A stretch of 64,000 bases of DNA from Flavobacterium sp. CBA20B-1. Lineage in GTDB: Bacteria; Bacteroidota; Bacteroidia; Flavobacteriales; Flavobacteriaceae. The stretch covers positions 744,001 through 808,000 of the forward strand of contig NZ_CP092370.1 in the NCBI RefSeq assembly GCF_028473145.1, read 5' to 3'. Made by a program: the position numbers and the translations under genes. Under the pieces are notes generated by a model. The model had not been told where the DNA came from. It did no database searches and saw nothing but the letters and a program-made list of their open reading frames with translations. Of this stretch, positions 36,913 through 47,211 are shown in pieces; position 1 is the stretch's first letter; every line of letters starts with the position of its first letter.

Positions 36913-38649
36913 ATGAATCAATCTGTAAAAACAAACTATCCGGCGCTTTACACCCTTATTGTGGTTTTTTTCTTTTGGGGATTTATTGCAGCTGGCAACA
37001 ATATCTTTATACCTTTTTGTAAAGATTATTTTCATTTAGATCAATTTCAATCACAGTTAATTGATTTTGCTTTTTACACAGCATATTATGTGGGGGCATT
37101 GATTTTGTTTGCTTTAAGCAACGTAAAAGGTAAAGATTTAGTTACGCATTGGGGCTATAAACGCAGTATTGTGTTTGGTTTGCTTTTTTCTACCATTGGC
37201 GCAGTTGCAATGATTTTGGCTGTTGAGGCGAATGTTTATTACGGTATGCTGATTGGTTTATTTGTTGTTGCATTGGGTTTTTCGTTGCAACAAACAGCCG
37301 CAAATCCGTTTGCTATTTTGTTGGGCGATGAAAAAACAGGAGCAAGCCGAGTAAATCTGGGCGGTGGAATCAATTCATTAGGTACTACCATTGGACCATT
37401 GGTGGTGGCATTTGCACTTTTTGGAACAACGGCTGCCGTAAGTGACGAACAAATCAAAGCATTGAGTTTAGATAAAGTTATTCTTTTATATATCTGTGTG
37501 GGGTTATTGTTTGTGGGCGCAGCCGCACTTTTTTATTTTTCTAACAAACTTCCCGAAGGAAAAAGTAGTGAATCTATTGAAAAAGCTCCAAAAGCATTAA
37601 ACATTTTGTTGCTAATGACGGTTTTGCTAGGTTTAGCTTTTGCACCTATATTTAATAGTTACCGAAGCGAAGCTGCTCTAAAAATTGAACAACTTGAAAA
37701 ACAAAAATTAAGTGAAAAGCAAGTAAATCAGCTTTCAAAAACGGAGTTTGTTACCTATAAAACGAAAATAGAATCTGTTGAAACCGAAATAAAAACCTTG
37801 AAAAAGCCTTTGGATAACAATCGTTTTAAATGGCTAAGTGTAGCGTTTATTGTCGTTTTATCAGGAATCTTTTTTGCCTATTTTTCTGCAACAAAATCAC
37901 CAAAAGGTTGGGGAGCAATGAAATACCCTCAGTTGGTCTTGGGAATGTTGGCCATTTTTATGTACGTTGGAGTAGAAGTAGCTATTGGTAGCAATTTAGG
38001 GGAATTATTAAAATCAAACGAATTTGGAGCACTTTCTTCCTCAGAAGTAGCTCCCTATATTTCACTTTATTGGGGCAGTATGATGATTGGTCGATGGGCG
38101 GGTGCAGTGAGCGCATTTAATCTTTCAAAAAATAAACAGTTACTATTAACCATTGTGTTGCCCATAATAGCTTTTGGAATCATACTCACCGCAAACACAT
38201 TGGCAGCATATAATATGCAGCATTTCTATCTGTTTATCGTTTGTGTACTGCTACAAATTGCGCTGATTATTCTTACAAAAAACAGTCCTTCAAAAACATT
38301 GTTTGCATTTAGTTTATTTGGCATCGCAGCAATGTTGGTAGGTTTAAATACCACAGGAACCGTTGCAATTTATGCATTTTTGTGCGGTGGATTGGCGTGT
38401 AGCATCATGTGGCCGGCCATCTATAATTTAAGTTTAATGGGTTTAGGAAAATATACCGCACAGGGCTCTGCTTTTTTAGTAATGATGATTTTGGGCGGAG
38501 GTATCATTCCACCCATCCAAGGAAAAGTAGCCGATATTATTGGTGTGCATTCCTCATACATTGTGTCATTAGTTTGCTTTATATACCTATTGATTTTTGC
38601 ATTTGTTGTAGTTCGGATTTTAAGGAAGCAAAACATTACTATTGATTAA
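36913..38649 (+). CDS. FucP/GluP-type sugar MFS transporter with central insertion
   Basis: A 578-residue inner-membrane permease with about 12 to 14 helices. FFFWGFIAAGNNIFIPF, the long FSLQQTAANPFAILLG stretch and VNLGGGINSLGTTIGP are typical of the FucP family of sugar:proton symporters in Bacteroidota. Usual members have 400-440 residues. Here the two halves are separated by an insertion of two extra helices flanking a charged, coiled-coil-like loop at about 245-300 (EAALKIEQLEKQKLSEKQ). The sugar is unknown. Confidence 0.88.
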   Translation: MNQSVKTNYPALYTLIVVFFFWGFIAAGNNIFIPFCKDYFHLDQFQSQLIDFAFYTAYYVGALILFALSNVKGKDLVTHWGYKRSIVFGLLFSTIGAVAMILAVEANVYYGMLIGLFVVALGFSLQQTAANPFAILLGDEKTGASRVNLGGGINSLGTTIGPLVVAFALFGTTAAVSDEQIKALSLDKVILLYICVGLLFVGAAALFYFSNKLPEGKSSESIEKAPKALNILLLMTVLLGLAFAPIFNSYRSEAALKIEQLEKQKLSEKQVNQLSKTEFVTYKTKIESVETEIKTLKKPLDNNRFKWLSVAFIVVLSGIFFAYFSATKSPKGWGAMKYPQLVLGMLAIFMYVGVEVAIGSNLGELLKSNEFGALSSSEVAPYISLYWGSMMIGRWAGAVSAFNLSKNKQLLLTIVLPIIAFGIILTANTLAAYNMQHFYLFIVCVLLQIALIILTKNSPSKTLFAFSLFGIAAMLVGLNTTGTVAIYAFLCGGLACSIMWPAIYNLSLMGLGKYTAQGSAFLVMMILGGGIIPPIQGKVADIIGVHSSYIVSLVCFIYLLIFAFVVVRILRKQNITID

Positions 38650-38707
38650 CCAAGAAACAGTTTTGTTAAATAAGTGAAATATCCCCCACATATCAAAAAA
38701 ACTAAAC

Positions 38708-38715
38708 TAAATTTG
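38708..38715 (+). promoter_or_regulatory. -7 box of the EamA permease gene (TAAATTTG)
   Basis: The sequence exactly matches TAnnTTTG, 16 bases before the ATG at 38732. No -33 element is clear. Confidence 0.5.
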
Positions 38716-38731
38716 CATTTTTATTTGTGCA

Positions 38732-39631
38732 ATGCAAAACTTAAAGTATTACATGATTGCCTTATTGGCTTTTATGTTGTGGGGTTTTTTCAGTTTGGCC
38801 TTAAAACCAATATCATACGTTCCGGCTTTTGATATTTTATTCTACCGAATTTTATGTTCGTTTGTAATCATTGTTTTGTTTACACTTCTTTTTAGAAGAA
38901 AAATTTTTATGGGCGATATCAATCATTTTAAAAATCTTGATAAAGCAGATAAAAGAAAAGCATTATCCTTAACACTAACCGGCGGACTTTTATTAGGTTT
39001 AAACTGGTTTTTGTTTATTTATGTAGTGAATCAAGTAAATGTGCAATCGGCTTCGTTTGCATACCTTATTTGCCCCATTATCACCACTTTTTTAGCCCAT
39101 TTTATTTTAAAAGAAAAATTGCTCAAAATGCAGTGGCTTTCAATTGGCATTAGTTTAATTGGTTGTATAATTTGCTTTTTAAGCAATGCAAATAATCTGT
39201 TGTTTTCTATCGTAGTGGCTTTGACATATTCCTTTTATTTAATTTCGCAGCGCAGAAATAACTATTTTGATAAGTTCAATAATCTGGTTTTCCAAATCAT
39301 TATCATCTTAATTTGTTCCTTACCTTATTATTTCATTAATGGATTTAGTGTACCAGGAGCGCCCTCTTTTTACGGATATATATTAATCATTGCAGTGCTT
39401 TTTACACTTTTACCTTTATATATGAATTTATATGCATTAAAAGGTGCGCCAGCTTCCAATGTAGGGATCATGTTGTATATAAATCCGTTAATTGCATTCA
39501 CTTTGGCAATCTTTTATTATAAAGAACATATAAACACTTTACAAATTGTTTCATATTTCTTAATTTTGCTATCGGTTTTTATTTTTAACTACCATATTTT
39601 AACTAATCTAACAAAGAAACGAATAAAATAA
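38732..39631 (+). CDS. EamA-family (RarD-like) permease
   Basis: A 299-residue inner-membrane protein with ten predicted helices in two EamA repeats. The start (YYMIALLAFMLWGFFSLALK) and FDILFYRILCSFVIIV resemble RarD-type members of the drug/metabolite transporter superfamily. The substrate is unknown. Its stop codon directly precedes the ATG of the cysteine desulfurase gene, so the two are cotranscribed. Confidence 0.88.
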   Translation: MQNLKYYMIALLAFMLWGFFSLALKPISYVPAFDILFYRILCSFVIIVLFTLLFRRKIFMGDINHFKNLDKADKRKALSLTLTGGLLLGLNWFLFIYVVNQVNVQSASFAYLICPIITTFLAHFILKEKLLKMQWLSIGISLIGCIICFLSNANNLLFSIVVALTYSFYLISQRRNNYFDKFNNLVFQIIIILICSLPYYFINGFSVPGAPSFYGYILIIAVLFTLLPLYMNLYALKGAPASNVGIMLYINPLIAFTLAIFYYKEHINTLQIVSYFLILLSVFIFNYHILTNLTKKRIK

Positions 39632-40756
39632 ATGAGCCAGATATATTTTGATAATGCAGCAACCACGTCTGTAAGACCAGAAGTTGTAGAAGAAATGGTG
39701 AAAATTCTTACCAATGATTTTGGAAATCCATCATCAACTTATGCAATAGGCAGGCATACAAAAGCATTGATCGAAGCATCTCGAAAGTCTATCGCAAAAC
39801 AATTTAATGTAACGGCAAGTGAAATAATTTTCACTTCGTGCGGAACGGAAGGAAACAACTGGATTATTCGCTCGTGTGTTCGCGATTTAGGTATTAAAAG
39901 AATCATTACTACCAAAATGGAACATCATTGCACCCTATACGCTGTAAAGGAAATGCAGAAAGAATACAACACCAAAATTGACTATGTGAACGTGTTGCCG
40001 AATAGTGAAATAGACTACAATCATTTAGAAACATTATTAAAAGATGAAACGCCTACTTTAGTAAGTTTAATGCATGTTAACAATGAAGTGGGAACTGTTT
40101 TAGATTTAAAAAAAGTGGCCGATTTATGCCAAAACCATAATGCTTTGTTTCATTCAGACACCGTGCAATCTGTAGGAAAAGTAGAAATTCCTTTAGATGA
40201 AATTCCAATTGATTTCATTGTTGCTTCGGCACACAAATTTCATGGTCCAAAAGGGGCAGGTTTTGTATTTATTAGAAAAAAGAATGTTTTAAAACCATTA
40301 ATTGTGGGCGGCGAACAAGAGAAAGGCATGCGTGCAGGAACCGAAGCTCCTCATCAAGTGGTTGGTATGGCAAAAGCATTGGAATTATCGTATCAAGAAC
40401 TAAATAAAGACCGTGAAAAAATCACCAAACTTCGCGATTATTGTAAAGCGAAATTGCAAGAAACCTTTGCAGATGTGCAATTTAATGGAAACGGATCTAC
40501 TTTTTACAACGTGTTAAATATTCGTTTGCCTTTTTCACCAGAAAAAGCTGCAATGATGCTTTTTCAATTAGATATGAAAGGAATTGCAGTTTCAAGAGGA
40601 AGTGCATGCCAATCGGGCAGCCAAAAACCATCGCATGTTTTAGCAGAATTTTTAGACGATGTGGAAATTAAAAAACCAAGTTTGCGTTTATCATTCGGAC
40701 ACGAAAACAAAGAAGAAGAAATAGATTATTTAATTGATGTTTTAAAAGCGATTTAA
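39632..40756 (+). CDS. Cysteine desulfurase (NifS/IscS family)
   Basis: A PLP enzyme that takes sulfur from cysteine for Fe-S clusters and thio-cofactors. The PLP lysine is in SAHKFHGPKG, the catalytic cysteine in SRGSACQSG, and the N-terminus reads YFDNAATTSVRPEVVEEM. The 374-residue length and the short active-site loop fit class I (IscS/NifS) rather than SufS. It has no isc neighbours here, only the EamA permease upstream. Confidence 0.92.
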   Translation: MSQIYFDNAATTSVRPEVVEEMVKILTNDFGNPSSTYAIGRHTKALIEASRKSIAKQFNVTASEIIFTSCGTEGNNWIIRSCVRDLGIKRIITTKMEHHCTLYAVKEMQKEYNTKIDYVNVLPNSEIDYNHLETLLKDETPTLVSLMHVNNEVGTVLDLKKVADLCQNHNALFHSDTVQSVGKVEIPLDEIPIDFIVASAHKFHGPKGAGFVFIRKKNVLKPLIVGGEQEKGMRAGTEAPHQVVGMAKALELSYQELNKDREKITKLRDYCKAKLQETFADVQFNGNGSTFYNVLNIRLPFSPEKAAMMLFQLDMKGIAVSRGSACQSGSQKPSHVLAEFLDDVEIKKPSLRLSFGHENKEEEIDYLIDVLKAI

Positions 40757-40772
40757 TATCCTTACATAAAAT

Positions 40773-40810
40773 AAATGAAGCCTAGCAAGTATGCAAGGCT
40801 TCATTTTTAT
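40773..40810. terminator. Bidirectional terminator
   Basis: AAATGAAGCCT (40773-40783) pairs with AGGCTTCATTT (40796-40806). It ends the cysteine desulfurase gene and the convergent gyrA-TPR operon. Confidence 0.85.
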
Positions 40811-40821
40811 ATGCAAAAATT

Positions 40822-42066
40822 TTAATTATTCGTATTTAAAAAGTCTTGAATTTGTTTAATCAATTCGTTTAAACTTTCATCTTTGGGGTTCACTGCTTGC
40901 GCCTTTTTGTAGAAGGCTAGAGTGTTTGTATAAACTTGTTTTTTTTCGTTCATTAATTCTTCCCTTTTTTTGTTGGAAGAAGCGGTATTGGGTAAGGCAT
41001 TGATTTTATTGGTAACCTCTGCATCTTTCTGAAGCTCAATATTTCCTAAGGTTTTCAATGCTTCAAAATGATTTTTGTTCAACTTTAAAATTCTATTTAA
41101 AAAGTCAACAGCCTTTTCGGTTTCGCCGTCTTTTAACTTGATAACTGCAAGGTTAAAAAGCAGATTTTCGTTTTCGGGAAATCGCTCTAAACCTTTTAAA
41201 GCATATTCTTCATATTTATAAATGCGGTTTGTGTTATAAAAAACATATAAAACATTCAGCAAATTATTTATATTGTCTTTGTCTAGCTCATACGCTTTTA
41301 AAGCATAACTTTCTCCTTCTGAATAGTTTTCTTTATTCAACAAAATTTGCGCCAAGTTATTATAAATACTCGCTTTTGCGCTTTTGTTTACGATAGTTTC
41401 GGGCTTAGAATGCGAACCATTTCTAACAGCCATATCGCGCGCTTTTTCATCGGTTCCAAACGATTCTACTTTTCCGTTTACTTGAGAAGTGGCCACAAAA
41501 GTTTTAGATGCGCCATTGTAATCCAGTTTAATCAATTCTTTTAATTTGGTTTCGGCATAATCAAAATCTTTTGCGTTTACAGCATCGTTGGCAGCATTGT
41601 ATAAATAAATAGTATCCGTTGTATTCAAATCGTATGCCTGTTCAAATAACCTGCTTGATTTTTTATAATTCTTATTGCGATTATTTTCTACTGCTTCGTT
41701 TACCAAATCTGCCAATAAAGCATTTTTTACAGGCATTATTTCTAAAGTGTACTTTTTGCTTTTGGTTTCGTTTTCAAACTTGATTAATTGATTGATTGAT
41801 TCAATTGCTTTGCTGCGGTTTTCATTAAAATCAACACCACTTTTTGCCAAATTTAATTCATTTTGTGCTTTGAAATAATAATAAGCTGCCTTTTGATCTT
41901 CTGTGGCATTGGGCAATAATTTTTCAACACTAGCAAGTAAAGCTGTCGTTTCGGTAGTGTTGTTTTTTTTGATCAGTTTTTCCAGTTCTTTTAACTCATT
42001 TTTTTGAGCAAAAGAAGAAGAGCATGCTAATAAAAACATGCTCATTATCATTAATTTATTCTTCAT
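40822..42066 (-). CDS. Exported tetratricopeptide-repeat protein
   Basis: A signal peptide ([21 protein letters not shown]) precedes about 390 residues of helical repeats. TPR-like units are clearest in the C-terminal half ([58 protein letters not shown]). Such proteins scaffold protein complexes in the periplasm or outer membrane. Its start overlaps the end of gyrA by 11 bases, so it is translated from the gyrA transcript. Confidence 0.88.
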   Translation of the reverse strand: MKNKLMIMSMFLLACSSSFAQKNELKELEKLIKKNNTTETTALLASVEKLLPNATEDQKAAYYYFKAQNELNLAKSGVDFNENRSKAIESINQLIKFENETKSKKYTLEIMPVKNALLADLVNEAVENNRNKNYKKSSRLFEQAYDLNTTDTIYLYNAANDAVNAKDFDYAETKLKELIKLDYNGASKTFVATSQVNGKVESFGTDEKARDMAVRNGSHSKPETIVNKSAKASIYNNLAQILLNKENYSEGESYALKAYELDKDNINNLLNVLYVFYNTNRIYKYEEYALKGLERFPENENLLFNLAVIKLKDGETEKAVDFLNRILKLNKNHFEALKTLGNIELQKDAEVTNKINALPNTASSNKKREELMNEKKQVYTNTLAFYKKAQAVNPKDESLNELIKQIQDFLNTNN

Positions 42067-44641
42067 TTGTATCTTCTTCGTCTTCTACAATATCGTCATC
42101 TTCTTCTTCAACCTCATCAACTACATCTTCTAAAATGTCGTTTTCATCAACTGCTAAAAGATCTTTTTTCAATTCATCATCCATTTCATCTTCTTCGTCT
42201 TCATCGCGCATTACTTTTGCAACCGCTGCAATTGAATCGTTCCCTTTAATGTTGATTAAACGCACACCTTGTGTATTACGACCCATAACGCGTAAATCGG
42301 AAACGCGCAAACGAATGGTTAATCCGGATTTGTTGATAATCATTAAATCATCGTTATCTGTAACCGAATTAATGGAAATCAATGCACCAGTTTTATCAGT
42401 AATGTTCATTGCTTTCACACCTTTACCACCACGATTTGTTTCGCGATAAGCATCTAAAGACGAACGTTTACCGTAACCATTTTCTGAAACCACTAAAATT
42501 TCTGATTCTAAATCGGATACCGTTACCAGACCAATTACCTCATCTTGTTCATCGGCTAGTTTAATACCACGTACACCAGATGCTGTTCTACCCATTGGGC
42601 GGGTTTTTGATTCATCAAAACGAACCATTTTACCATTTTTGGCAGCAACTAATACCTTAGAATTTCCATCGGTTAATTTTGCTTCTAACAATTCGTCGCC
42701 CTCTTTAATGGTAATGGCATTGATACCATTTTGGCGTGGACGAGAATATTGCTCAAGTGATGTTTTCTTAACCTGACCTTGTTTTGTACACATTACAATA
42801 TAGTGATTGCTTGTGTATTCTTCGTCGCGCAGATCTTGGGTACAAATAAAAGCTTTTACTTTATCGTCGTTTTCAATATTGATTAAGTTTTGAATTGCAC
42901 GACCTTTTGCTTGTTTGCTTCCCTCAGGAATTTCGTAAACGCGCAGCCAGAAACATTTTCCTTTTTGGGTAAAGAACAACATATATTGGTGATTTGTTGC
43001 CACATACATATGTTCTAAGAAATCTTGATCGCGGGTTCCTGCTGATTTTTGACCAACGCCACCACGGTTTTGCGTTTTATATTCGCTTAAAGGTGTACGT
43101 TTGATATAACCTGCGTGAGAAATAGTGATTACCACTTGCTCATCGGCAATTAAATCTTCAATATTCATTTCGCCACCGGCATATTCGATATGTGATCTGC
43201 GGGCATCGCCGTATTTATCTCGAATTTCGGTTAACTCTTCTTTAATCAAGTTCATTCGCAATTCTTTGCTTGCCAATAATTCTTGTAAATGAGCAATTAA
43301 CTTCATTATTTCATCAAACTCTGCACGAAGTTTTTCTTGCTCAAGACCTGTTAATTGGCGTAAACGCATTTCTACAATGGCACGTGCTTGAATTTCCGAT
43401 AAAGAGAAACGCTCAATTAAACGTTCACGTGCTTCATCGGCATTTTTAGAACTACGGATAATTTGTATCACTTCATCGATGTTATCCGAAGCAATAATTA
43501 ATCCTTCTAAAATATGTGCACGTTCTTGTGCTTTTCTTAATTCGTATTCCGCACGGCGTGTAACTACATCATGACGGTGCTCAACAAAGTAATGTATTAA
43601 TTCTTTTAGATTTAATAGCTGCGGACGACCATTAACCAAAGCAATGTTATTGATACTGAACGATGATTGTAATTGTGTGAATTTATACAACATGTTCATT
43701 ACAATGTTTGGAACAGCTTCGCGCTTCAACACATACACAATGCGCATACCTTTACGGTCTGATTCATCGCGAATGGTTGATATTCCTTCGATTTTTTTAT
43801 CGTTAACAAGTTCTGCCGTTTTTTTAATCATTTCGGCTTTGTTCACTTGATAAGGAATCTCAGAAACCACGATGCACTCCCTACCGTCTATTTCTTCAAA
43901 ATTAGCTTTCGCACGCATCACCACACGTCCACGTCCGGTTTTATAAGCTTCTTTTACACCTTCGTATCCGTAAATGATACCACCGGTTGGAAAATCGGGC
44001 GCTTTTACATGCTGCAGTAATTCGTCAATTTCAATTTCGTTGTTTTCAATATATGCTAATGTACCATTGATAACTTCAGTAAGGTTATGTGGTGCCATAT
44101 TTGTAGCCATACCTACTGCAATTCCCGATGCTCCGTTTATTAACAAGGTAGGGATTTTGGTAGGCATTACTTTAGGCTCTTCTAAAGTATCATCGAAATT
44201 CAACTGAAAATCAACCGTTTCTTTGTCGATATCGGCTAAAATTTCTTCTGAAATTTTTTTCATTCGGGCTTCGGTATAACGCATCGCTGCAGGGCTGTCG
44301 CCATCTACCGATCCAAAGTTTCCTTGTCCATCAACCAATAAATAACGCATGCTCCATTCTTGCGCCATACGCACCATGGCATCGTAAACCGATGAATCGC
44401 CATGTGGGTGGTATTTACCCAAAACTTCCCCAACAATACGGGCAGATTTTTTATGGGCTTTGGTTGCAGTAACACCTAATTCGTACATTCCAAAAAGTAC
44501 ACGGCGGTGAACTGGCTTTAATCCATCACGAACATCTGGTAATGCCCTTGAAACAATAACCGACATTGAATAATCAATGTATGCCGATTTCATTTCTTCC
44601 TCGATGTTAATAGGAATTAACTTTTCTCCTTCAGAGATCAT
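42056..44641 (-). CDS. gyrA: DNA gyrase subunit A
   Basis: The 861-residue subunit cleaves and rejoins DNA during negative supercoiling. The active-site Tyr is residue 122 ([10 protein letters not shown]). The quinolone region reads [16 protein letters not shown] with Ser83 and Asp87 as in sensitive E. coli, so no classic resistance change is seen. The GyrA box is present as TQNRGGVGQ in the C-terminal beta-pinwheel. The last 50 residues are extremely acidic (Asp/Glu tracts). A likely -7 box, TAATTTTG, lies on the minus strand at plus 44659-44666. Confidence 0.97.
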   Translation of the reverse strand: MISEGEKLIPINIEEEMKSAYIDYSMSVIVSRALPDVRDGLKPVHRRVLFGMYELGVTATKAHKKSARIVGEVLGKYHPHGDSSVYDAMVRMAQEWSMRYLLVDGQGNFGSVDGDSPAAMRYTEARMKKISEEILADIDKETVDFQLNFDDTLEEPKVMPTKIPTLLINGASGIAVGMATNMAPHNLTEVINGTLAYIENNEIEIDELLQHVKAPDFPTGGIIYGYEGVKEAYKTGRGRVVMRAKANFEEIDGRECIVVSEIPYQVNKAEMIKKTAELVNDKKIEGISTIRDESDRKGMRIVYVLKREAVPNIVMNMLYKFTQLQSSFSINNIALVNGRPQLLNLKELIHYFVEHRHDVVTRRAEYELRKAQERAHILEGLIIASDNIDEVIQIIRSSKNADEARERLIERFSLSEIQARAIVEMRLRQLTGLEQEKLRAEFDEIMKLIAHLQELLASKELRMNLIKEELTEIRDKYGDARRSHIEYAGGEMNIEDLIADEQVVITISHAGYIKRTPLSEYKTQNRGGVGQKSAGTRDQDFLEHMYVATNHQYMLFFTQKGKCFWLRVYEIPEGSKQAKGRAIQNLINIENDDKVKAFICTQDLRDEEYTSNHYIVMCTKQGQVKKTSLEQYSRPRQNGINAITIKEGDELLEAKLTDGNSKVLVAAKNGKMVRFDESKTRPMGRTASGVRGIKLADEQDEVIGLVTVSDLESEILVVSENGYGKRSSLDAYRETNRGGKGVKAMNITDKTGALISINSVTDNDDLMIINKSGLTIRLRVSDLRVMGRNTQGVRLINIKGNDSIAAVAKVMRDEDEEDEMDDELKKDLLAVDENDILEDVVDEVEEEDDDIVEDEEDTNEE

Positions 44642-44658
44642 ATTTCGTATTTTTAGTT

Positions 44659-44666
44659 CAAAATTA
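44659..44666 (-). promoter_or_regulatory. -7 box of gyrA (TAATTTTG)
   Basis: The minus strand exactly matches TAnnTTTG, 17 bases upstream of the gyrA ATG at 44641. No TTG is visible at the usual -33 distance. Confidence 0.5.
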
Positions 44667-44831
44667 ACGTGCTAATATACTATTTTTTTGCGGGATATCC
44701 TAATCTATGTTTTAAATAGAATACTTAATATTTGTTAGCTATTGATATTTAAAAGGTTATCTTTTTAAAAGATTTTGGGAAATACAAAATTGATAATTAC
44801 AATATGTGATTTATTAATTAGATATTTTGAT

Positions 44832-44839
44832 TAATTTTG
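44832..44839 (+). promoter_or_regulatory. -7 box of the dihydroorotase-like gene (TAATTTTG)
   Basis: The sequence exactly matches TAnnTTTG, 31 bases before the ATG at 44871. The rest of the 229-bp gap to gyrA is AT-rich without other visible features. Confidence 0.45.
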
Positions 44840-44870
44840 TACAATTTTAAACAACACAACCATTCACACA

Positions 44871-46121
44871 ATGAATATCGTTATAAAAAATGCTACAATT
44901 GTAGATTCTTCAAGTGCATTTAATCACCAAAAAGTTGATATAAAAATCGAAAACGGTGTGATTACCGAAATAGCATCAAACATTACTGCTGACCAATATG
45001 AAATGATTTCTTTAGACAATCTGCATGTTTCGAGTGGCTGGATGGATGCTTCGGTTTCGTTTGGAGAGCCTGGTTTTGAAGATCGTGAAACCATCGCAAA
45101 CGGTTTAAATGTAGCAGCAAAAAGTGGGTTCACTCAAATTGCATATCAGCCAAATACTTTTCCTGTGATTGATAATCAATCTATTGTAAGCTTTGTAAAA
45201 ACCAAAGCCGCATCTTCGGCTACCACTTTGCACCCCATTGGCGCATTAACCAAAGGCGAAGAAGGAACCGACTTAGCTGAAATGTTTGATATGCAAAATG
45301 CCGGGGCAATTGCTTTTGGCGATTATAAAAAAAGTACAGCTAACGCAAATTTGTTGAAAATTGGTTTACAGTACACCCAAGATTTCAATGCCACGGTAAT
45401 TGCTTTTTGTAACGATTCTTTAATTAAAGGTAAAGGAGTTGTACACGAAGGTGTTCAATCTACACTTTTAGGTTTAAAGGGAATTCCGCCATTGGCAGAA
45501 GAAATTGTGTTAGCTAGAAATTTATTTTTACTGGAATATACAGGCGGTAAAATGCACGTGCCTACTATTTCTACGGCAAAATCGGTAGCAATGATCAAAG
45601 AAGCCAAAGCAAAAGGTTTACAGGTTACTTGCAGTGTAGCGGTGCATAATTTGGCTTTAACCGATGCTGTTTTATCTGATTTTGATACGCGTTTTAAAGT
45701 AAATCCACCTTTAAGAGATGCATTTCATCAACAAGCTTTGATAAACGGAGTTGTAGATGGAACGATTGATGTGATTACATCGGATCATTGTGCAATGGAT
45801 ATAGAGCATAAAAAAATGGAGTTTGATATGGCGAAAGACGGAACTATTGGGTTGGAATCGGCTTTTGGTGCACTATTTGAAATACTTCCTTTAGATGTTG
45901 TTATAGAAAAACTTCAAGCAGCAAAATCGATTTTCTTGAATGATTCAACAACGATTAAAGTAGGGGATAAAGCAGATTTAACCTTATTTAATCCTTCAAA
46001 AGAATGGACGTTCACTAAAAATGATATCTTGTCAAAATCTAAAAACTCGGCCTTTTTAAACCATAAAATGAAAGGCTATGTGTACGGAATTTGTCATAAC
46101 AACCAATTAATAATTAAGTAA
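44871..46121 (+). CDS. Dihydroorotase-like protein lacking the HxH metal ligands
   Basis: The 416-residue protein has the amidohydrolase layout and aligns along its length with type I dihydroorotases (GEPGFEDRETIANG, MHVPTISTAKSV, FKVNPPLRD, ITSDHCAMD). In active enzymes the first strand carries HxH before xREPG; here residues 61-63 read SVS in DASVSFGEPG, so both zinc-binding histidines are absent. The form is common in Flavobacteriaceae as far as I recall and recalls the inactive PyrC' of Pseudomonas, which scaffolds aspartate transcarbamylase. It is often annotated pyrC, but catalysis is doubtful. A DUF4870-like gene overlaps its stop. Confidence 0.85.
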   Translation: MNIVIKNATIVDSSSAFNHQKVDIKIENGVITEIASNITADQYEMISLDNLHVSSGWMDASVSFGEPGFEDRETIANGLNVAAKSGFTQIAYQPNTFPVIDNQSIVSFVKTKAASSATTLHPIGALTKGEEGTDLAEMFDMQNAGAIAFGDYKKSTANANLLKIGLQYTQDFNATVIAFCNDSLIKGKGVVHEGVQSTLLGLKGIPPLAEEIVLARNLFLLEYTGGKMHVPTISTAKSVAMIKEAKAKGLQVTCSVAVHNLALTDAVLSDFDTRFKVNPPLRDAFHQQALINGVVDGTIDVITSDHCAMDIEHKKMEFDMAKDGTIGLESAFGALFEILPLDVVIEKLQAAKSIFLNDSTTIKVGDKADLTLFNPSKEWTFTKNDILSKSKNSAFLNHKMKGYVYGICHNNQLIIK

Positions 46122-46453
46122 TGCAAGCAAATAATATTTCAAAAGACGGTAAATTGGCTGCAATTATTGCGCACTTTTTTATTCTAGGGCTAGTGATTGC
46201 TTTTTTTATCAACCAAGAAGAAAAAGATCCTTACGGAAAATTTTATATCAAACAAAACATTGGATTAACATGTGTTTTTCTGCTATTGGGTAGTTTGGTT
46301 GGAGCCATTCCCAACGCTTATGCCGCTTATGGTTTTTATGCCTTTATTATTATTTTGTGGGTTTACAGTTTTTCAGGCGCTGTTGCAAACGAATACAAAT
46401 TGCTACCTATTATTGGAGGTTTTATTCAAAAAATATTTTCATCTAAAAAGTAA
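46121..46453 (+). CDS. DUF4870-like small membrane protein
   Basis: The 110-residue protein has about three hydrophobic helices (AAIIAHFFILGLVIAFFI, GLTCVFLLLGSLVGAI, GFYAFIIILWVYSFSG) and a Lys-rich end. The opening DGKLAAIIAHFF and FYIKQNIGL resemble DUF4870 proteins; function is unknown. Its ATG shares one base with the stop of the dihydroorotase-like gene (TAATG), and the esterase gene follows after 2 bp. Confidence 0.78.
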   Translation: MQANNISKDGKLAAIIAHFFILGLVIAFFINQEEKDPYGKFYIKQNIGLTCVFLLLGSLVGAIPNAYAAYGFYAFIIILWVYSFSGAVANEYKLLPIIGGFIQKIFSSKK

Positions 46454-46455
46454 TT

Positions 46456-47103
46456 ATGCAAACAGGAATTTTAAATTATTTGATAAAAGAGCCAAAGATT
46501 GTTCAAGCACAAAATCCACTTATCGTGTTAATGCACGGCTACGGCAGCAACGAAGAAGATTTGTTCACATTTGCTACTGAATTACCTGATGATTACTATG
46601 TGGTTTCGGTTCAAGCGCCTTATCAACTGCCTCCTTATGGATTTGCTTGGTATGCGATTAGTTTTGATGCAGATATGAATAAATTCAGCGATGATAATCA
46701 AGCGATAGCTTCAAGAGATCTTTTGGTGGAATTTATAGATGAATTAGTAGTAAAATATCCCATTGACACTAAAAACATCAACCTAGTAGGTTTTAGTCAG
46801 GGAGCTATTTTAAGTTATGCCATTGCGGTTACTTATCCAGAAAAAATTAATAAAGTTGTGGCACTTAGTGGTTATTTTAACCCCGAAATCATGACGCCAA
46901 AAACAGATGTTTCTGCATACAATCATTTAAAAATATTTGGTTCACACGGAACGGTAGATCAAGTAATACCGGTGGAATGGGCAAGAAAAACCACCGATTT
47001 TCTTAAACCATTTAACATATCTTTTGAATATAAAGAATACCCGGTTGGTCATGGTGTGTCACCTCAAAATTTTTATGCTTTTAAGAAGTTTTTGATGAAA
47101 TAG
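46456..47103 (+). CDS. Alpha/beta hydrolase (carboxylesterase/phospholipase family)
   Basis: A 215-residue cytoplasmic esterase-type hydrolase. The oxyanion-side motif VLMHGYGSNEEDL, the nucleophile elbow GFSQGA, an acid residue in HGTVDQVIP, and the His in VGHGVSPQ make a complete triad. It resembles bacterial YpfH/carboxylesterase 2-type enzymes; the substrate is unknown. It is the last gene of the dihydroorotase-like operon. Confidence 0.9.
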   Translation: MQTGILNYLIKEPKIVQAQNPLIVLMHGYGSNEEDLFTFATELPDDYYVVSVQAPYQLPPYGFAWYAISFDADMNKFSDDNQAIASRDLLVEFIDELVVKYPIDTKNINLVGFSQGAILSYAIAVTYPEKINKVVALSGYFNPEIMTPKTDVSAYNHLKIFGSHGTVDQVIPVEWARKTTDFLKPFNISFEYKEYPVGHGVSPQNFYAFKKFLMK

Positions 47104-47211
47104 TTCTATAATGATCAATATATTCAATAAGTTTTTTTAGCGTTTTAAGATTGGTAATCTCCATTTAAAACAAGCCTATAACGTAAACTTTTTGAATATT
47201 TTAATTGGTTT

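Noticed and set aside
42024..42449. A 141-codon serine-rich frame on the plus strand
   Set aside because: It is the antisense shadow of the Asp/Glu-rich codons of gyrA (GAT/GAA read as ATC/TTC and TCN), with no start signal.
42056..44641. Possible quinolone-resistance allele of gyrA
   Set aside because: Ser83 and Asp87 (E. coli numbering) are both retained, so there is no classic resistance substitution.
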